From Corynebacterium propinquum DSM 44285 (GTDB lineage Bacteria; Actinomycetota; Actinomycetes; Mycobacteriales; Mycobacteriaceae), in contig NZ_AQXC01000003.1 of NCBI RefSeq assembly GCF_000375525.1, forward strand, positions 157,778 to 221,777: 64,000 nt of DNA. The letters run 5' to 3'. The notes below the pieces were generated by a model, which was not told where the DNA came from, searched no databases, and saw nothing but the letters and a program-made list of their open reading frames with translations. This document shows positions 16,875 to 25,336 of this stretch, piece by piece. Each line of letters opens with the position of its first letter. The stretch's first letter is position 1. Made by a program: the position numbers and the translations under genes.

Positions 16875-18833
16875 GTGTCCCAGCAGTCGAAATCTCGACT
16901 ACGCACACTGTCCCGTCGCGCTATAGCCAGCAGTTTCGTTATATCTTTAGGCTCGCTCAGCGCAATGGCTGTCGCATTCGCCCCCGCTGCGCACGCCGCC
17001 GAGCACTGCACTTTCAACTGGGGCATCAAACAGTCCTACCGCAACTACATCCAAGGTCCAGTAGCCAAAGGCGGCTGGGGTGCTGATGGCATCGGGTTCA
17101 CCGGAAGCGAAACCGGCCCTGATGGAGCTTTCGTATTTACTCCAAAGAAGACGGAGGCCAACGGCAACAGCGTCACCTTCAATTTCAACGGCACACTCAA
17201 ATTCAATGGTCACGGCCACCACGGTAAAACCAACGTCGACCTGCTGGATATGACGATCTCGGACTGGAAAGTTCGCGCCGAAGGCAACCGGGCAGACATC
17301 ATCGTCGACTATGTTTCCTATGACTCCGATATGGCCGACACCAGCAAGCGCGGCCCGCAAATCACCGGCGACGACGTCGCCATTGCCACCATCAACTTGC
17401 ACAACCCGGTTGAATCCGGCACCAGTGAGGTGAACCTGGCTGGTACCACCAATCTGACTTCCGAAGGCCAGAAACTCTTCTTGGCTTATGACGCAGGCCA
17501 GGAAATGGACCCCACCTCCGGCGCTATTAAAACCGACGGCAGTTGCGATTCTGCAAGCGGCTCAGGTGGCTCAGGATCCGGCGGGACCAAGCGAACCCTG
17601 AACACCATCAAGGGCAACTTCACTGGTTTCAACAAAGAAATCATGTCCCTGCTGCAAGAATCCAATGACACCTTGAATGCCTTTACCACGTTCATGGGCA
17701 ACAGCCAGGCGTTTTTGGATGAATACGAGTCATACCAAAAACGTTTCGGCGGCGGTGCTGGCACCGGGGGTAACGGAAACACCAGCGGCGGCACAACCTC
17801 CGGTGGCACCAGATCGGGCGGCGGCAATTCGAATTCCGCCCAGTCTCACTCTGGCGGCGCAGGCGGTCACAGTGGCGGTACCGGGGGCACCGGCGGCGGA
17901 TCCACTGCGGGCGCAGGCGGAGCCAGCAACACTGCTGGTGGTGGCGGTACTGGGGGCGTCGCTGGAGGCAACTCAGGTGAAGCACACGCTGGCGGCGCCG
18001 GCGAACAATGCCACGCCACCGGGGTGACTTCTTCCACCCTGGGCTGGGGCCTGAAGAAATCTTTCCGCTCGTATATCACCGGTTCTATCGCCAAGGGCTC
18101 CTGGACGCTGCAGGGTAGTGACTATGTCGACGGCCAATACCGCTTCAGCGGCAACACCGGCAACGTGGATACCGGCGCGAAAACCGGCAGCATCCGCCAT
18201 AACGGTGCCGTGCAATTCGACGGCCACCACGGCGTGCTGGATTTGAACGTGGCTAACCCCGAGGTCACTTTCAATGGCAACTCCGGACAGCTGCTTGCCG
18301 ACGTGCGCTCGTCGACCATGGAAGGCGAAAAGCTCAACTTCGGCCGCGTCGTCGTAGCAGATTTGCAGTTCGACTCCCTCAACGTTGATGCCAACAAAGC
18401 CAGTGGTAAGGCACGTGCATTCCTTACCGATACCGGTGCGAAGGCCTTCGCCGGTTTCTACGAACCAGGCATGGAACTAGATCCGCTGAACTTCGACGCC
18501 CAACTTGGCGGCGCCGGTGACTGCTCTGCAGCTGGTGGTGCCTCTGGTTCCGGAACCGCGGGTGGTGCCAGCGGCTCCGGTGGAGCTGGCGGAACCGGCA
18601 AGGTCGCTGGTGGTGGCACCAGCAACGTCGCAGGTGGTGCCGATAACCCACTGTCTGGGGATGGCGAAACCACCGGCTATGAAAACGGCTCGGGCAACTT
18701 CAAAATCAAATCCGCCGGCGCCAACAACAACGGTGTGGGCGAGAACCCAGCCACCTACATCCTGCTATTGCTCGCCGGTCTGATCGTCGCTGGTGGTTCC
18801 ATGAGCCACTTGGTCATGCGCAACCCGGCCTAA
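16875..18833 (+). CDS. htaA: HtaA heme-binding surface protein with two CR domains
   Basis: 652-residue secreted, membrane-anchored heme receptor. A signal peptide ends near residue 41 (AAHA). The first HtaA/CR domain (about 45-225) starts FNWGIKQSYRNYIQG, the second (about 380-550) LGWGLKKSFRSYITG; each has a conserved Tyr and a downstream His cluster (GHGHHG, FDGHHG) used for heme in studied HtaA proteins. Long Gly/Ser linkers follow each domain, and a C-terminal helix (about 627-645) anchors it. Cys45 and Cys224 could form a disulfide. It heads htaA-hmuT-hmuU-hmuV; start GTG at 16875 after TTAGGAG. Confidence 0.92.
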   Translation: MSQQSKSRLRTLSRRAIASSFVISLGSLSAMAVAFAPAAHAAEHCTFNWGIKQSYRNYIQGPVAKGGWGADGIGFTGSETGPDGAFVFTPKKTEANGNSVTFNFNGTLKFNGHGHHGKTNVDLLDMTISDWKVRAEGNRADIIVDYVSYDSDMADTSKRGPQITGDDVAIATINLHNPVESGTSEVNLAGTTNLTSEGQKLFLAYDAGQEMDPTSGAIKTDGSCDSASGSGGSGSGGTKRTLNTIKGNFTGFNKEIMSLLQESNDTLNAFTTFMGNSQAFLDEYESYQKRFGGGAGTGGNGNTSGGTTSGGTRSGGGNSNSAQSHSGGAGGHSGGTGGTGGGSTAGAGGASNTAGGGGTGGVAGGNSGEAHAGGAGEQCHATGVTSSTLGWGLKKSFRSYITGSIAKGSWTLQGSDYVDGQYRFSGNTGNVDTGAKTGSIRHNGAVQFDGHHGVLDLNVANPEVTFNGNSGQLLADVRSSTMEGEKLNFGRVVVADLQFDSLNVDANKASGKARAFLTDTGAKAFAGFYEPGMELDPLNFDAQLGGAGDCSAAGGASGSGTAGGASGSGGAGGTGKVAGGGTSNVAGGADNPLSGDGETTGYENGSGNFKIKSAGANNNGVGENPATYILLLLAGLIVAGGSMSHLVMRNPA

Positions 18834-18888
18834 ATCGTTCTGCCCCGACTGCCCAAACCCGTAAACCAGACCCTGAAAGGACCAGCCT

Positions 18889-19992
18889 GTGCTGCCTACT
18901 ACTTCTGCGCTGCCGAAAACCGGCGCCCGGAGCATGCTCACGGCGATCATACTGGCGGCTTCACTCGTACTAGCCGCCTGTGGCATCCAGGGCGAATATG
19001 CCCACACCGGCGATTCCCAACTGCGAGAACAGCTTCCCGCAGCAGGAGATCTCAACGATCCCCGGTCTTTCACCGGTGTCACCCACGTCGACGATTTCGA
19101 AGACGTCGTTCCCATCGTGGACAACCCGGCACCGCAGTTGCCGGTCGAGTTAACTGACGCTGACGGCTACGATGTCGTCGTCGAGGATGTCTCGCGCATC
19201 CTGGCGCTGGATTTGTACGGCACCTACACCAAAACCCTGACTGGCCTGGGCCTGGCTGATAATATCGTTGGCCGCACAGTCTCTTCCACGGAAGACATCA
19301 TGGCGGATAAACCCGTCGTCACCGAGGGCGGTCACAACATCAACGTCGAGGCAGTTCTGGAGCTGCAGCCGTCGATCGTGATCGTGGATCACTCCATTGG
19401 CCCACCGGATGCCATCGACCAGATCCGCAATGCGGGTGTAACCACCGTGGTCATGGAACCAACCCGCACCATTGATTCGATCGCAGAAGACATCACCACC
19501 CTGGGCGGAGTCGTCGGCTTGCCGGATGAGGCAGAAGAACTCGCCCAGCGTAGCGTCGACGAGCTAGAAAAGGACCTGGCCGCCATCCAAGAGCTCGTGC
19601 CAGAAGATCCAATGCGTATCGCGTTTTTGTACGCCCGCGGCACCGCTGGTGTTTTCTTCATCATGGGTGAGGGCACCGGCGCGAAAGACCTCATCGAAGG
19701 CGTCGGCGGTATTGACCTAGGCACCGAGCACAACTTGTCCTATGTGGAACCCGCGAACGCGGAATCGCTCGCGAGAATCAATCCCGAGCTCATCATCATG
19801 ATGACAAAGGGGCTCGAATCCACCGGCGGCATCGAAGGTCTGATGGAAAGACCAGGCATCGCGCAAACCATCGCAGGACAGAAACAACGCATCGTTACGC
19901 TTCCCGACGGCCAGTCCCTGGCTTTCGGCCCCATGACCGGACAAACCCTTTTGCGTCTAGCACAGGCGATTTATGATCCAGAACAGCAATAA
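18889..19992 (+). CDS. hmuT: Hemin ABC transporter substrate-binding lipoprotein
   Basis: 367 residues. Lipobox LAAC with Cys31, then a type III periplasmic-binding fold. Candidate axial heme ligands are His168 (VDHSIG) and Tyr248 (FLYARG), matching the His/Tyr pair reported for corynebacterial HmuT. It receives heme from HtaA and passes it to HmuUV. Start GTG at 18889, 55 bp after htaA; it overlaps hmuU by 20 bases. A close paralogue lies at 36571-37743. Confidence 0.92.
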   Translation: MLPTTSALPKTGARSMLTAIILAASLVLAACGIQGEYAHTGDSQLREQLPAAGDLNDPRSFTGVTHVDDFEDVVPIVDNPAPQLPVELTDADGYDVVVEDVSRILALDLYGTYTKTLTGLGLADNIVGRTVSSTEDIMADKPVVTEGGHNINVEAVLELQPSIVIVDHSIGPPDAIDQIRNAGVTTVVMEPTRTIDSIAEDITTLGGVVGLPDEAEELAQRSVDELEKDLAAIQELVPEDPMRIAFLYARGTAGVFFIMGEGTGAKDLIEGVGGIDLGTEHNLSYVEPANAESLARINPELIIMMTKGLESTGGIEGLMERPGIAQTIAGQKQRIVTLPDGQSLAFGPMTGQTLLRLAQAIYDPEQQ

Positions 19993-21094
19993 GACCACCA
20001 CTGCCCCGTCGGCTGCGCGCACGGCTACGGCAACGACAACGCATACCGCACCGCCGACGCAGCGCAGCGACGTCTTCGCCCAACGCCACCGCTTGCGTGT
20101 GGGCACCTTCGTCGCGTTGCTTGTGCTGCTTATCGGCTCGGTTCTCGTGTCGACGGCACTGGGTCAGTATTACCTGTCGTTGCCGGACTTGCTCCGCATT
20201 TTGGCTTCCCGGTCCAGCGCAGAGACTGATATTGCCGCCAGCGTGGTGTGGGATATTCGCCTGCCGCGTATTTTCCTCGGGTTTTTGGTGGGTGCTGCCC
20301 TGGGTGTGGCTGGCTGTTTAATGCAGGCCGTGTTCGCCAACCCGCTGGCAGAACCCAGCATCGTCGGCGTGACCTCTGGCGCTGGCGTCGGCGCGGCGCT
20401 GGTCATCGTGTTTGAGGTCAGCTTTTTGGGTACGTTCACCGTCCCTGCCGCGGCTTTTCTCACCTCGTTGATCGTCACCGCCATCATTTATCGCCTGGCG
20501 CACAATCGTGGCAAGGTCGCCGTCGTCAACCTGATTTTGACGGGTATTGCCGTCAACGCGGTCTGTGGCGCACTGATTTCTTTCATGGTGTATTTGGCTC
20601 CGACAACTAGCCGCGAGCAGATCATTTTCTGGCAAATGGGTTCGCTCAATGGTTCCCAGTGGAAACACGTGTGGGTGGTTTTGCCCATTGTCATAGTGGG
20701 TTTTGCCATTGCCTCACGCCTCGGCGCGCAGCTTGATGTCTTAGCGTTGGGTGAGAAAGCGGCTGGGCACACGGGCATTAATGTGGCCGTACTACGGCTG
20801 GTCGCTATCGTTGCTTCGGCGGTATTGACTGCCGCGGCGGTCTCGTTCGCGGGCCTGATCGGCTTCGTCGGTTTGATTGTGCCGCACGTGTTGCGCACCA
20901 TCGTCGGCCCGGAAAATAAAATCTTGCTTCCTGCCTCTGCCCTGGCGGGCGCGCTGTTGATCGCGCTTGCGGATCTCGCCGCCCGTACCATGATCCCATT
21001 TGCGGATTTACCGATCGGTATTTTCACCGCGTTGGTGGGTGGGCCCACCTTCTTCATTCTCTTGCGTAGGATGATGCGGAAAGGATCTGTGTAA
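19973..21094 (+). CDS. hmuU: Hemin ABC transporter permease
   Basis: 373-residue FecCD-family permease with about ten helices, including the conserved ANPLAEPSIVGVTSGAGVGA stretch and the cytoplasmic GEKAAGHTGI loop that docks to the ATPase. The N terminus has an additional 40-residue Thr/Ala-rich tail. It overlaps hmuT by 20 bases, and its stop overlaps the hmuV ATG, so the genes are translationally coupled. A paralogue lies at 35525-36574. Confidence 0.92.
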   Translation: MIQNSNKTTTAPSAARTATATTTHTAPPTQRSDVFAQRHRLRVGTFVALLVLLIGSVLVSTALGQYYLSLPDLLRILASRSSAETDIAASVVWDIRLPRIFLGFLVGAALGVAGCLMQAVFANPLAEPSIVGVTSGAGVGAALVIVFEVSFLGTFTVPAAAFLTSLIVTAIIYRLAHNRGKVAVVNLILTGIAVNAVCGALISFMVYLAPTTSREQIIFWQMGSLNGSQWKHVWVVLPIVIVGFAIASRLGAQLDVLALGEKAAGHTGINVAVLRLVAIVASAVLTAAAVSFAGLIGFVGLIVPHVLRTIVGPENKILLPASALAGALLIALADLAARTMIPFADLPIGIFTALVGGPTFFILLRRMMRKGSV

Positions 21095-21909
21095 TGAGTA
21101 TCGTCGATATTTCCGGTCTGAGTGTGAAAATTGGCCATAAGACCTTGCTGCGCGATATCAACGTGCACGCAGAAGCCGGGCAGGTTACCGGCCTGATCGG
21201 CCCAAATGGTGCGGGTAAATCCACGTTATTGGCTGCGATGTGCGGTGATCTGGAGCCCGCAACTGGCAGCATCAGCTTGGCAGGCGTCGATCCTGCACAG
21301 GCTTCACCGAAAGAGTTGGCGCTGATCCGTGCGGTGATGTTGCAGGATGTTTCGGTTTCTTTTGAGTTTTTGGTCCGCGATGTGGTGGCGATGGGGCGGC
21401 GCCCGTGGGCGAAGCGGGTGGAGCCGCACGTCGACGAGCAAGTCATCGATGCCGCGCTTGCAGCCACGGACACCACGCATCTTGCGGGACGCGATATTGC
21501 CACGCTTTCTGGTGGTGAGCGGGCCCGGGTGGCATTGGCGCGCGTTTTGGCGCAGCAAACTCCCATCGTGTTTTTGGACGAGCCCACTGCCGCCCTGGAC
21601 ATCAGCCATCAGGAGCAGGTGCTGGCGTTGGTGAAGAATCTGGCGCGTGAGGCCAATATCGCGGTTTTTGTGGTCATGCATGATTTGAATGCGGCCGCGG
21701 CTTATTGCGATCGCATCATTTGTCTTGCCGACGGCACCATAGCCGCCATGGGCGAGGTTTCTGAGGTTTATACAGATGAAATTTTATCTTCTGTCTATCA
21801 GTGGCCTATCGAAGTCACCTCGCACAACGGTCACTTTTTAGTAAGCCCGGCGCGCCAACACCCTACCCCCGAACAGGACGATTTGGTCCAGTTGTTGGGT
21901 GCTCGTTAA
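21094..21909 (+). CDS. hmuV: Hemin ABC transporter ATP-binding protein
   Basis: 271 residues: Walker A GPNGAGKST, signature LSGGERARVALAR, Walker B VFLDEPTAALD and H-loop VVMHD. Powers heme import through HmuU. It is the only HmuV-like ATPase in the window, although two HmuTU pairs are present. ATG at 21094 overlaps the hmuU stop (TAATG). Confidence 0.92.
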   Translation: MSIVDISGLSVKIGHKTLLRDINVHAEAGQVTGLIGPNGAGKSTLLAAMCGDLEPATGSISLAGVDPAQASPKELALIRAVMLQDVSVSFEFLVRDVVAMGRRPWAKRVEPHVDEQVIDAALAATDTTHLAGRDIATLSGGERARVALARVLAQQTPIVFLDEPTAALDISHQEQVLALVKNLAREANIAVFVVMHDLNAAAAYCDRIICLADGTIAAMGEVSEVYTDEILSSVYQWPIEVTSHNGHFLVSPARQHPTPEQDDLVQLLGAR

Positions 21910-22035
21910 ACGCTTGTCGACGGCGGGGTGTAACCCTATGACGCTATGATCTGCGCTTTCCGTCGTTTTCTTTTCCTCTTTACACGATTGTGCAAAGAGG
22001 CCATAGTTTGATTACCCCCATAAGTGACACCTTAC

Positions 22036-22058
22036 CTAATTAGGTTATTGTAAACCTA
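22036..22058. promoter_or_regulatory. Candidate DtxR site upstream of htaB
   Basis: ACCTAATTAGGT (a 12-bp palindrome) overlaps TAGGTT-N6-AACCTA, an iron-box-like inverted repeat with one extra spacer base relative to the DtxR consensus. It lies 58-80 bp before the htaB start in an A+T-rich promoter region. Confidence 0.45.
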
Positions 22059-22115
22059 CCCTGTCTCTTCTAAACTTTACCTTGTCTAAATTGGTCATTT
22101 CTTCGAGGAGAGTAC

Positions 22116-23354
22116 ATGAAGAATAAATTTTCCCTGGGGGTTTCCCTCTGTGCTGGTCTGGCAGTCATCGGCGGCGCTCTGACGCCAGCAGCTTACGCAC
22201 AAGAATCCCCGGGTAACGCCACTGCTACCTGTCAGAATCCAGGTGTTGAAATCGTTGACGGAAAGATCAACTGGGGAATCAAGCATTCCTACCGCAACTA
22301 CATCTACAGCAATATTGCGCGTGGTTCTTGGACAACAGCAGGTGCTGTCACTGAGGACAGCACAGATGCAGCAGGACGACGTAAGCCAGATTTCCAGTTC
22401 CATTTTGACGTTGATCCGAACACCTCCACAGTCAAGCTTGATGCACAAGGCAACGTCGTCGAATCTGACATCCAGACTCAAGATTCCACTCTGATCTTCG
22501 AAGGCCACCACGGTGCTCTCTACAGCCAGATGAAATCACCGTATGTGAAAACCGAAGGAAACGTAGTTAAACCGGGCACTGGTTACGTCGGCTATTACGT
22601 CGAGGGTAAGCCAATGACTCAATATAAAGAATCCGATCGCACCGACGAAAACAAACGTACGGGTAAAGGTGAGTTCGGTGTTGGTAAGACCGAAGGCTGG
22701 AAGCTCGAAGGCAACAAACTAACAATGTCTGGCACAAACCTGTTCTATACCCCGCAGCCAGGTTCAGATCGCTGGAAAGACATCCACGAAGGTATAGACG
22801 TCCTCTTCATGGGAGCCTACGGCAGCGAAGACCCACTCGATGATCTACAGGTAGAACTCAACGTCAAGAACACCTGCTTGGACGAGGAAACAGATACCAC
22901 TACGCCTGGTGGTACCACTGAAGACTCAACTCCTGGTCAGACCAACGAGCAGGGTGCCCAGCAGGAAAACACCAAGCCGCAAGGAGAAGCTACTCCTCCA
23001 GCTGCGCCGAAGAAGCCGGAAATTAAGCAGCCAGAGAACAAGCAACCAGAAAAGAAGCCAGAGGCTGAGAAACAACCTCCAGCTGCAAAACAGCCCGGTG
23101 ACAAGACCAATCCTGGTAAAACCAACCCAAGCAAAGAAGAAGGCACACCAAAAGCACCTGGTTCTTCTCTGGGCAAAGACTTCAGCAGCAATGCCGCTGA
23201 AAGCAAAGGCCTCAACAAGTTCCAGCAGGCCTTCAACGTCGCTCTCGGCCTGGTTACCTTCGCTGGCATGGCAACGATGATCGGCAATCTGTTCCACAAG
23301 GCATTTGGTCCACAGGTGCAGCACTTCCTGAACAAACTGCCGTTTAAGTTCTAA
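22116..23354 (+). CDS. htaB: HtaB-like heme-binding surface protein with one CR domain
   Basis: 412 residues. Signal peptide ends near residue 29 (AYA). One HtaA/CR domain (about 40-265) begins INWGIKHSYRNYIYS and has the FEGHHG histidines. A long Pro/Lys/Glu/Gln-rich spacer (about 265-350) would span the wall, and a C-terminal helix (about 368-395) followed by a short basic tail anchors it. The order htaA-hmuTUV-htaB is that of C. diphtheriae and C. glutamicum, where HtaB binds heme. It has its own promoter region with an iron-box-like site and ends at a strong hairpin. Confidence 0.88.
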   Translation: MKNKFSLGVSLCAGLAVIGGALTPAAYAQESPGNATATCQNPGVEIVDGKINWGIKHSYRNYIYSNIARGSWTTAGAVTEDSTDAAGRRKPDFQFHFDVDPNTSTVKLDAQGNVVESDIQTQDSTLIFEGHHGALYSQMKSPYVKTEGNVVKPGTGYVGYYVEGKPMTQYKESDRTDENKRTGKGEFGVGKTEGWKLEGNKLTMSGTNLFYTPQPGSDRWKDIHEGIDVLFMGAYGSEDPLDDLQVELNVKNTCLDEETDTTTPGGTTEDSTPGQTNEQGAQQENTKPQGEATPPAAPKKPEIKQPENKQPEKKPEAEKQPPAAKQPGDKTNPGKTNPSKEEGTPKAPGSSLGKDFSSNAAESKGLNKFQQAFNVALGLVTFAGMATMIGNLFHKAFGPQVQHFLNKLPFKF

Positions 23355-23426
23355 CAATGCTGATACCGTGCTCGTGCCGCCACCTCCCGGCGCAGCATAA
23401 CCGAGCAGTTTAGACGGTACGTACTA

Positions 23427-23464
23427 GGCGGGTAATTCCCTCAACGTAGGGATTACCCGCCTTT
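23427..23464 (+). terminator. Rho-independent terminator of htaB
   Basis: GGCGGGTAATTCCCT pairs with AGGGATTACCCGCC across a six-base loop, with one bulge, and is followed by TTT. Confidence 0.75.
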
Positions 23465-23513
23465 ATGCATACCTGCAAGAATCCCGGAACCCCCGCAGCC
23501 AGACCAGGGCATG

Positions 23514-23545
23514 AAAAATCCGGGGCCTGTACTCAGACCCCGGAT
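23514..23545 (-). terminator. Terminator of the coiled-coil surface-protein gene
   Basis: ATCCGGGG and CCCCGGAT form a perfect eight-base stem, followed by five T on the minus strand, 66 bp past the stop of the 25092-23611 gene. Confidence 0.75.
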
Positions 23546-23610
23546 AGGAAACGTAGTAGCTTAGCTAGCAGCTCATGTCAGTGCTACTAGCATCGAGTCG
23601 TGCCTTAGAG

Positions 23611-25092
23611 CTACACCAAGGAACGCAACCAACTAATGATTTGCTGGAAGATCATCGATACCGTGCCACCCAAGGCACCGAAGAATCCACCATTTTCATA
23701 GTACTTCGAGAGCATGTTGAAAAATGGCTCCATACCAGTGCTCGAACCGGCGCCATTCTGCTGCACAGAAGAAGTCTGTACACCGGCATCACCAGTGCTA
23801 GAACCTGATTGAGCGTTGTTATTGGCTTCTGCGACCGATTTTTCCACCTCAGCCAGCTTCTGCGAAACTTTCTCCACTTCTTGCTTGGTGGTAGCAAGCT
23901 CGGTCTGTGCAGCCTGCTTCGCTTGCTCAGCGTCGGCAAGCTTCTGCTCCAGCGCTTGCTTCGCTGCTTGTTCTTGCTCCAGTTCAGCGGCTACTTCAGC
24001 AGCCTTAGATTGCTGCGCATCACCAGATTCTTTGGCTTTGACATACTCGCTCTGGAGCTTTGCAATCAACTCAGCCTGGCTCTCGACCTGAGCTGCCAGT
24101 TCAGCAGACTTTTGCTGCGTCTCAGCCGCGGTTGCCTCCAGCTCCGCCAACTTAGCCTTTGCAGCTTCTGCATTGGTGACATATTCGGGGACGCTGATTC
24201 CTGCGCCGACAGCGAATGGCTCCGAAACAGTCTTGCCGAGGGGTTCCCATTTGCCACCACTCTGACGGTTGGCTTCAACCTCAGCGATATATACACCTGG
24301 GTCAGAATCCGCGAAAGTATATTCCCGGGCTACACCAGAGTTGACGTCATACTGCCGAGTTTTTTTGAAAATACGATCACAACTGGTGATGCACTGCAAT
24401 GTCGTGCGCCAGCGCATATTCGGCAGATTGTGCTCAAACTCCCAGTTCAGCTTGACGTTATTCCGTGCGTCGACCTCTGCCTTCAAATTCGTGGGAGCAG
24501 CGATCTTGTCGATCTTCGGAGCATCTGGAATTTTAATATTGATGCCGCGGTCGAAGTACCGTTCAGTCAAAACTGGGCCGTGTGCCGCCGCAACGCCTAC
24601 GGTGTAGGTCTTGCCAGGCTGGAAGGTTTCAGGCGGAACAACAATTTCCTTTTCCCATTCCCCGTCTTTCATCTCTGCACGGGTAATCCACCGCTCGACC
24701 AAGCCATCGCCCTGGCCCGAAATGCCCAGGCACTTGTTTAGCTTCCACTTCGCGTTATCAATGATGATGAGGTACACACCGTGCCGTGACGCAGGTTCAT
24801 CTTGTGTATAGCCTTTGCCCTTGAAGTGGAACTTCGTTTCTCGCGTAGGGTCAATGGGCTCTGGCGAATAGGTGACGTCCAGTTGCACATTGGATTTCCT
24901 CTGGTCCAGTTTGTCTGGAACTTTACATCCGTGGTTGACGTCCGGTACAGAAGCTGGCTGTGCAGCCTGTGGGGCTACCGCATCTGGATTTGCTGCTGGT
25001 GCGGCTGTAGCAGCAGCGCCTGCACCCAGCATGATGGATGAGGCTGTCAAGGCAGAAAGAACGATCCGTCCTGCCCGGAAGTTGGCTCGCAA
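23611..25092 (-). CDS. Secreted coiled-coil surface protein of the heme island
   Basis: 493 residues. Signal peptide to about residue 31, then an Ala/Pro stretch, a globular beta-rich part (about 50-300) with several Cys (KCLGISG, LQCITSCDR), a coiled coil (about 305-425) rich in Ala, Glu, Gln and Lys, a Ser/Gly spacer and a hydrophobic tail ending IFQQIISWLRSLV. No CR motif is seen, so it is not HtaA-like. Placement between htaB and an HtaA-domain gene and the shared tail type suggest a cell-envelope partner in heme or hemoprotein capture, comparable in layout to the CR-less CirA/HbpA proteins of C. diphtheriae. That link is inference. Confidence 0.65.
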   Translation of the reverse strand: MRANFRAGRIVLSALTASSIMLGAGAAATAAPAANPDAVAPQAAQPASVPDVNHGCKVPDKLDQRKSNVQLDVTYSPEPIDPTRETKFHFKGKGYTQDEPASRHGVYLIIIDNAKWKLNKCLGISGQGDGLVERWITRAEMKDGEWEKEIVVPPETFQPGKTYTVGVAAAHGPVLTERYFDRGINIKIPDAPKIDKIAAPTNLKAEVDARNNVKLNWEFEHNLPNMRWRTTLQCITSCDRIFKKTRQYDVNSGVAREYTFADSDPGVYIAEVEANRQSGGKWEPLGKTVSEPFAVGAGISVPEYVTNAEAAKAKLAELEATAAETQQKSAELAAQVESQAELIAKLQSEYVKAKESGDAQQSKAAEVAAELEQEQAAKQALEQKLADAEQAKQAAQTELATTKQEVEKVSQKLAEVEKSVAEANNNAQSGSSTGDAGVQTSSVQQNGAGSSTGMEPFFNMLSKYYENGGFFGALGGTVSMIFQQIISWLRSLV

Positions 25093-25199
25093 AGTAGTTC
25101 CTTTCTGAAAGGATGTGGATAAGGGGAATGTGCAGAGCGCACGTACTAATCATAGTTTATCAAGCTTTACCTAAGCTAGTTATTTTATTCACATATTCG

Positions 25200-25218
25200 C
25201 TTAGGCTAGCTGTAATAA
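25200..25218. promoter_or_regulatory. Weak iron-box-like site
   Basis: CTTAGGCTAGCTG matches the left half of the DtxR consensus well, but the right half (TAATAA) is poor. It lies about 110 bp upstream of the coiled-coil surface-protein gene. Confidence 0.3.
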
Positions 25219-25234
25219 TAGCGGTCCGAAAATA

Positions 25235-25266
25235 TGAAAAGGGCGCCGATGCTTACCGACGCCCTT
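25235..25266 (-). terminator. Terminator of the HtaA/propeller gene
   Basis: AAGGGCG and CGCCCTT form the stem with further pairing inside; on the minus strand it is followed by TTTTC. It lies about 70 bp past the stop of the gene at 25337. Confidence 0.7.
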
Positions 25267-25336
25267 AGCCAGAACGGCTAGCTAGTGAATGTTACGTAAA
25301 CCAGTAACTCTTGCGTTTACACCTCTATGTTCTGAG

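Noticed and set aside
17750..18000. Glycine-rich repeats in htaA considered as a separate PE_PGRS-like or CRISPR-like repeat
   Set aside because: The reading frame is continuous and the repeats encode a flexible linker between the two heme domains.
23427..23545. The two strong hairpins between htaB and the next gene as a CRISPR or att site
   Set aside because: They differ in sequence and each fits an ordinary terminator for one of the two convergent genes.
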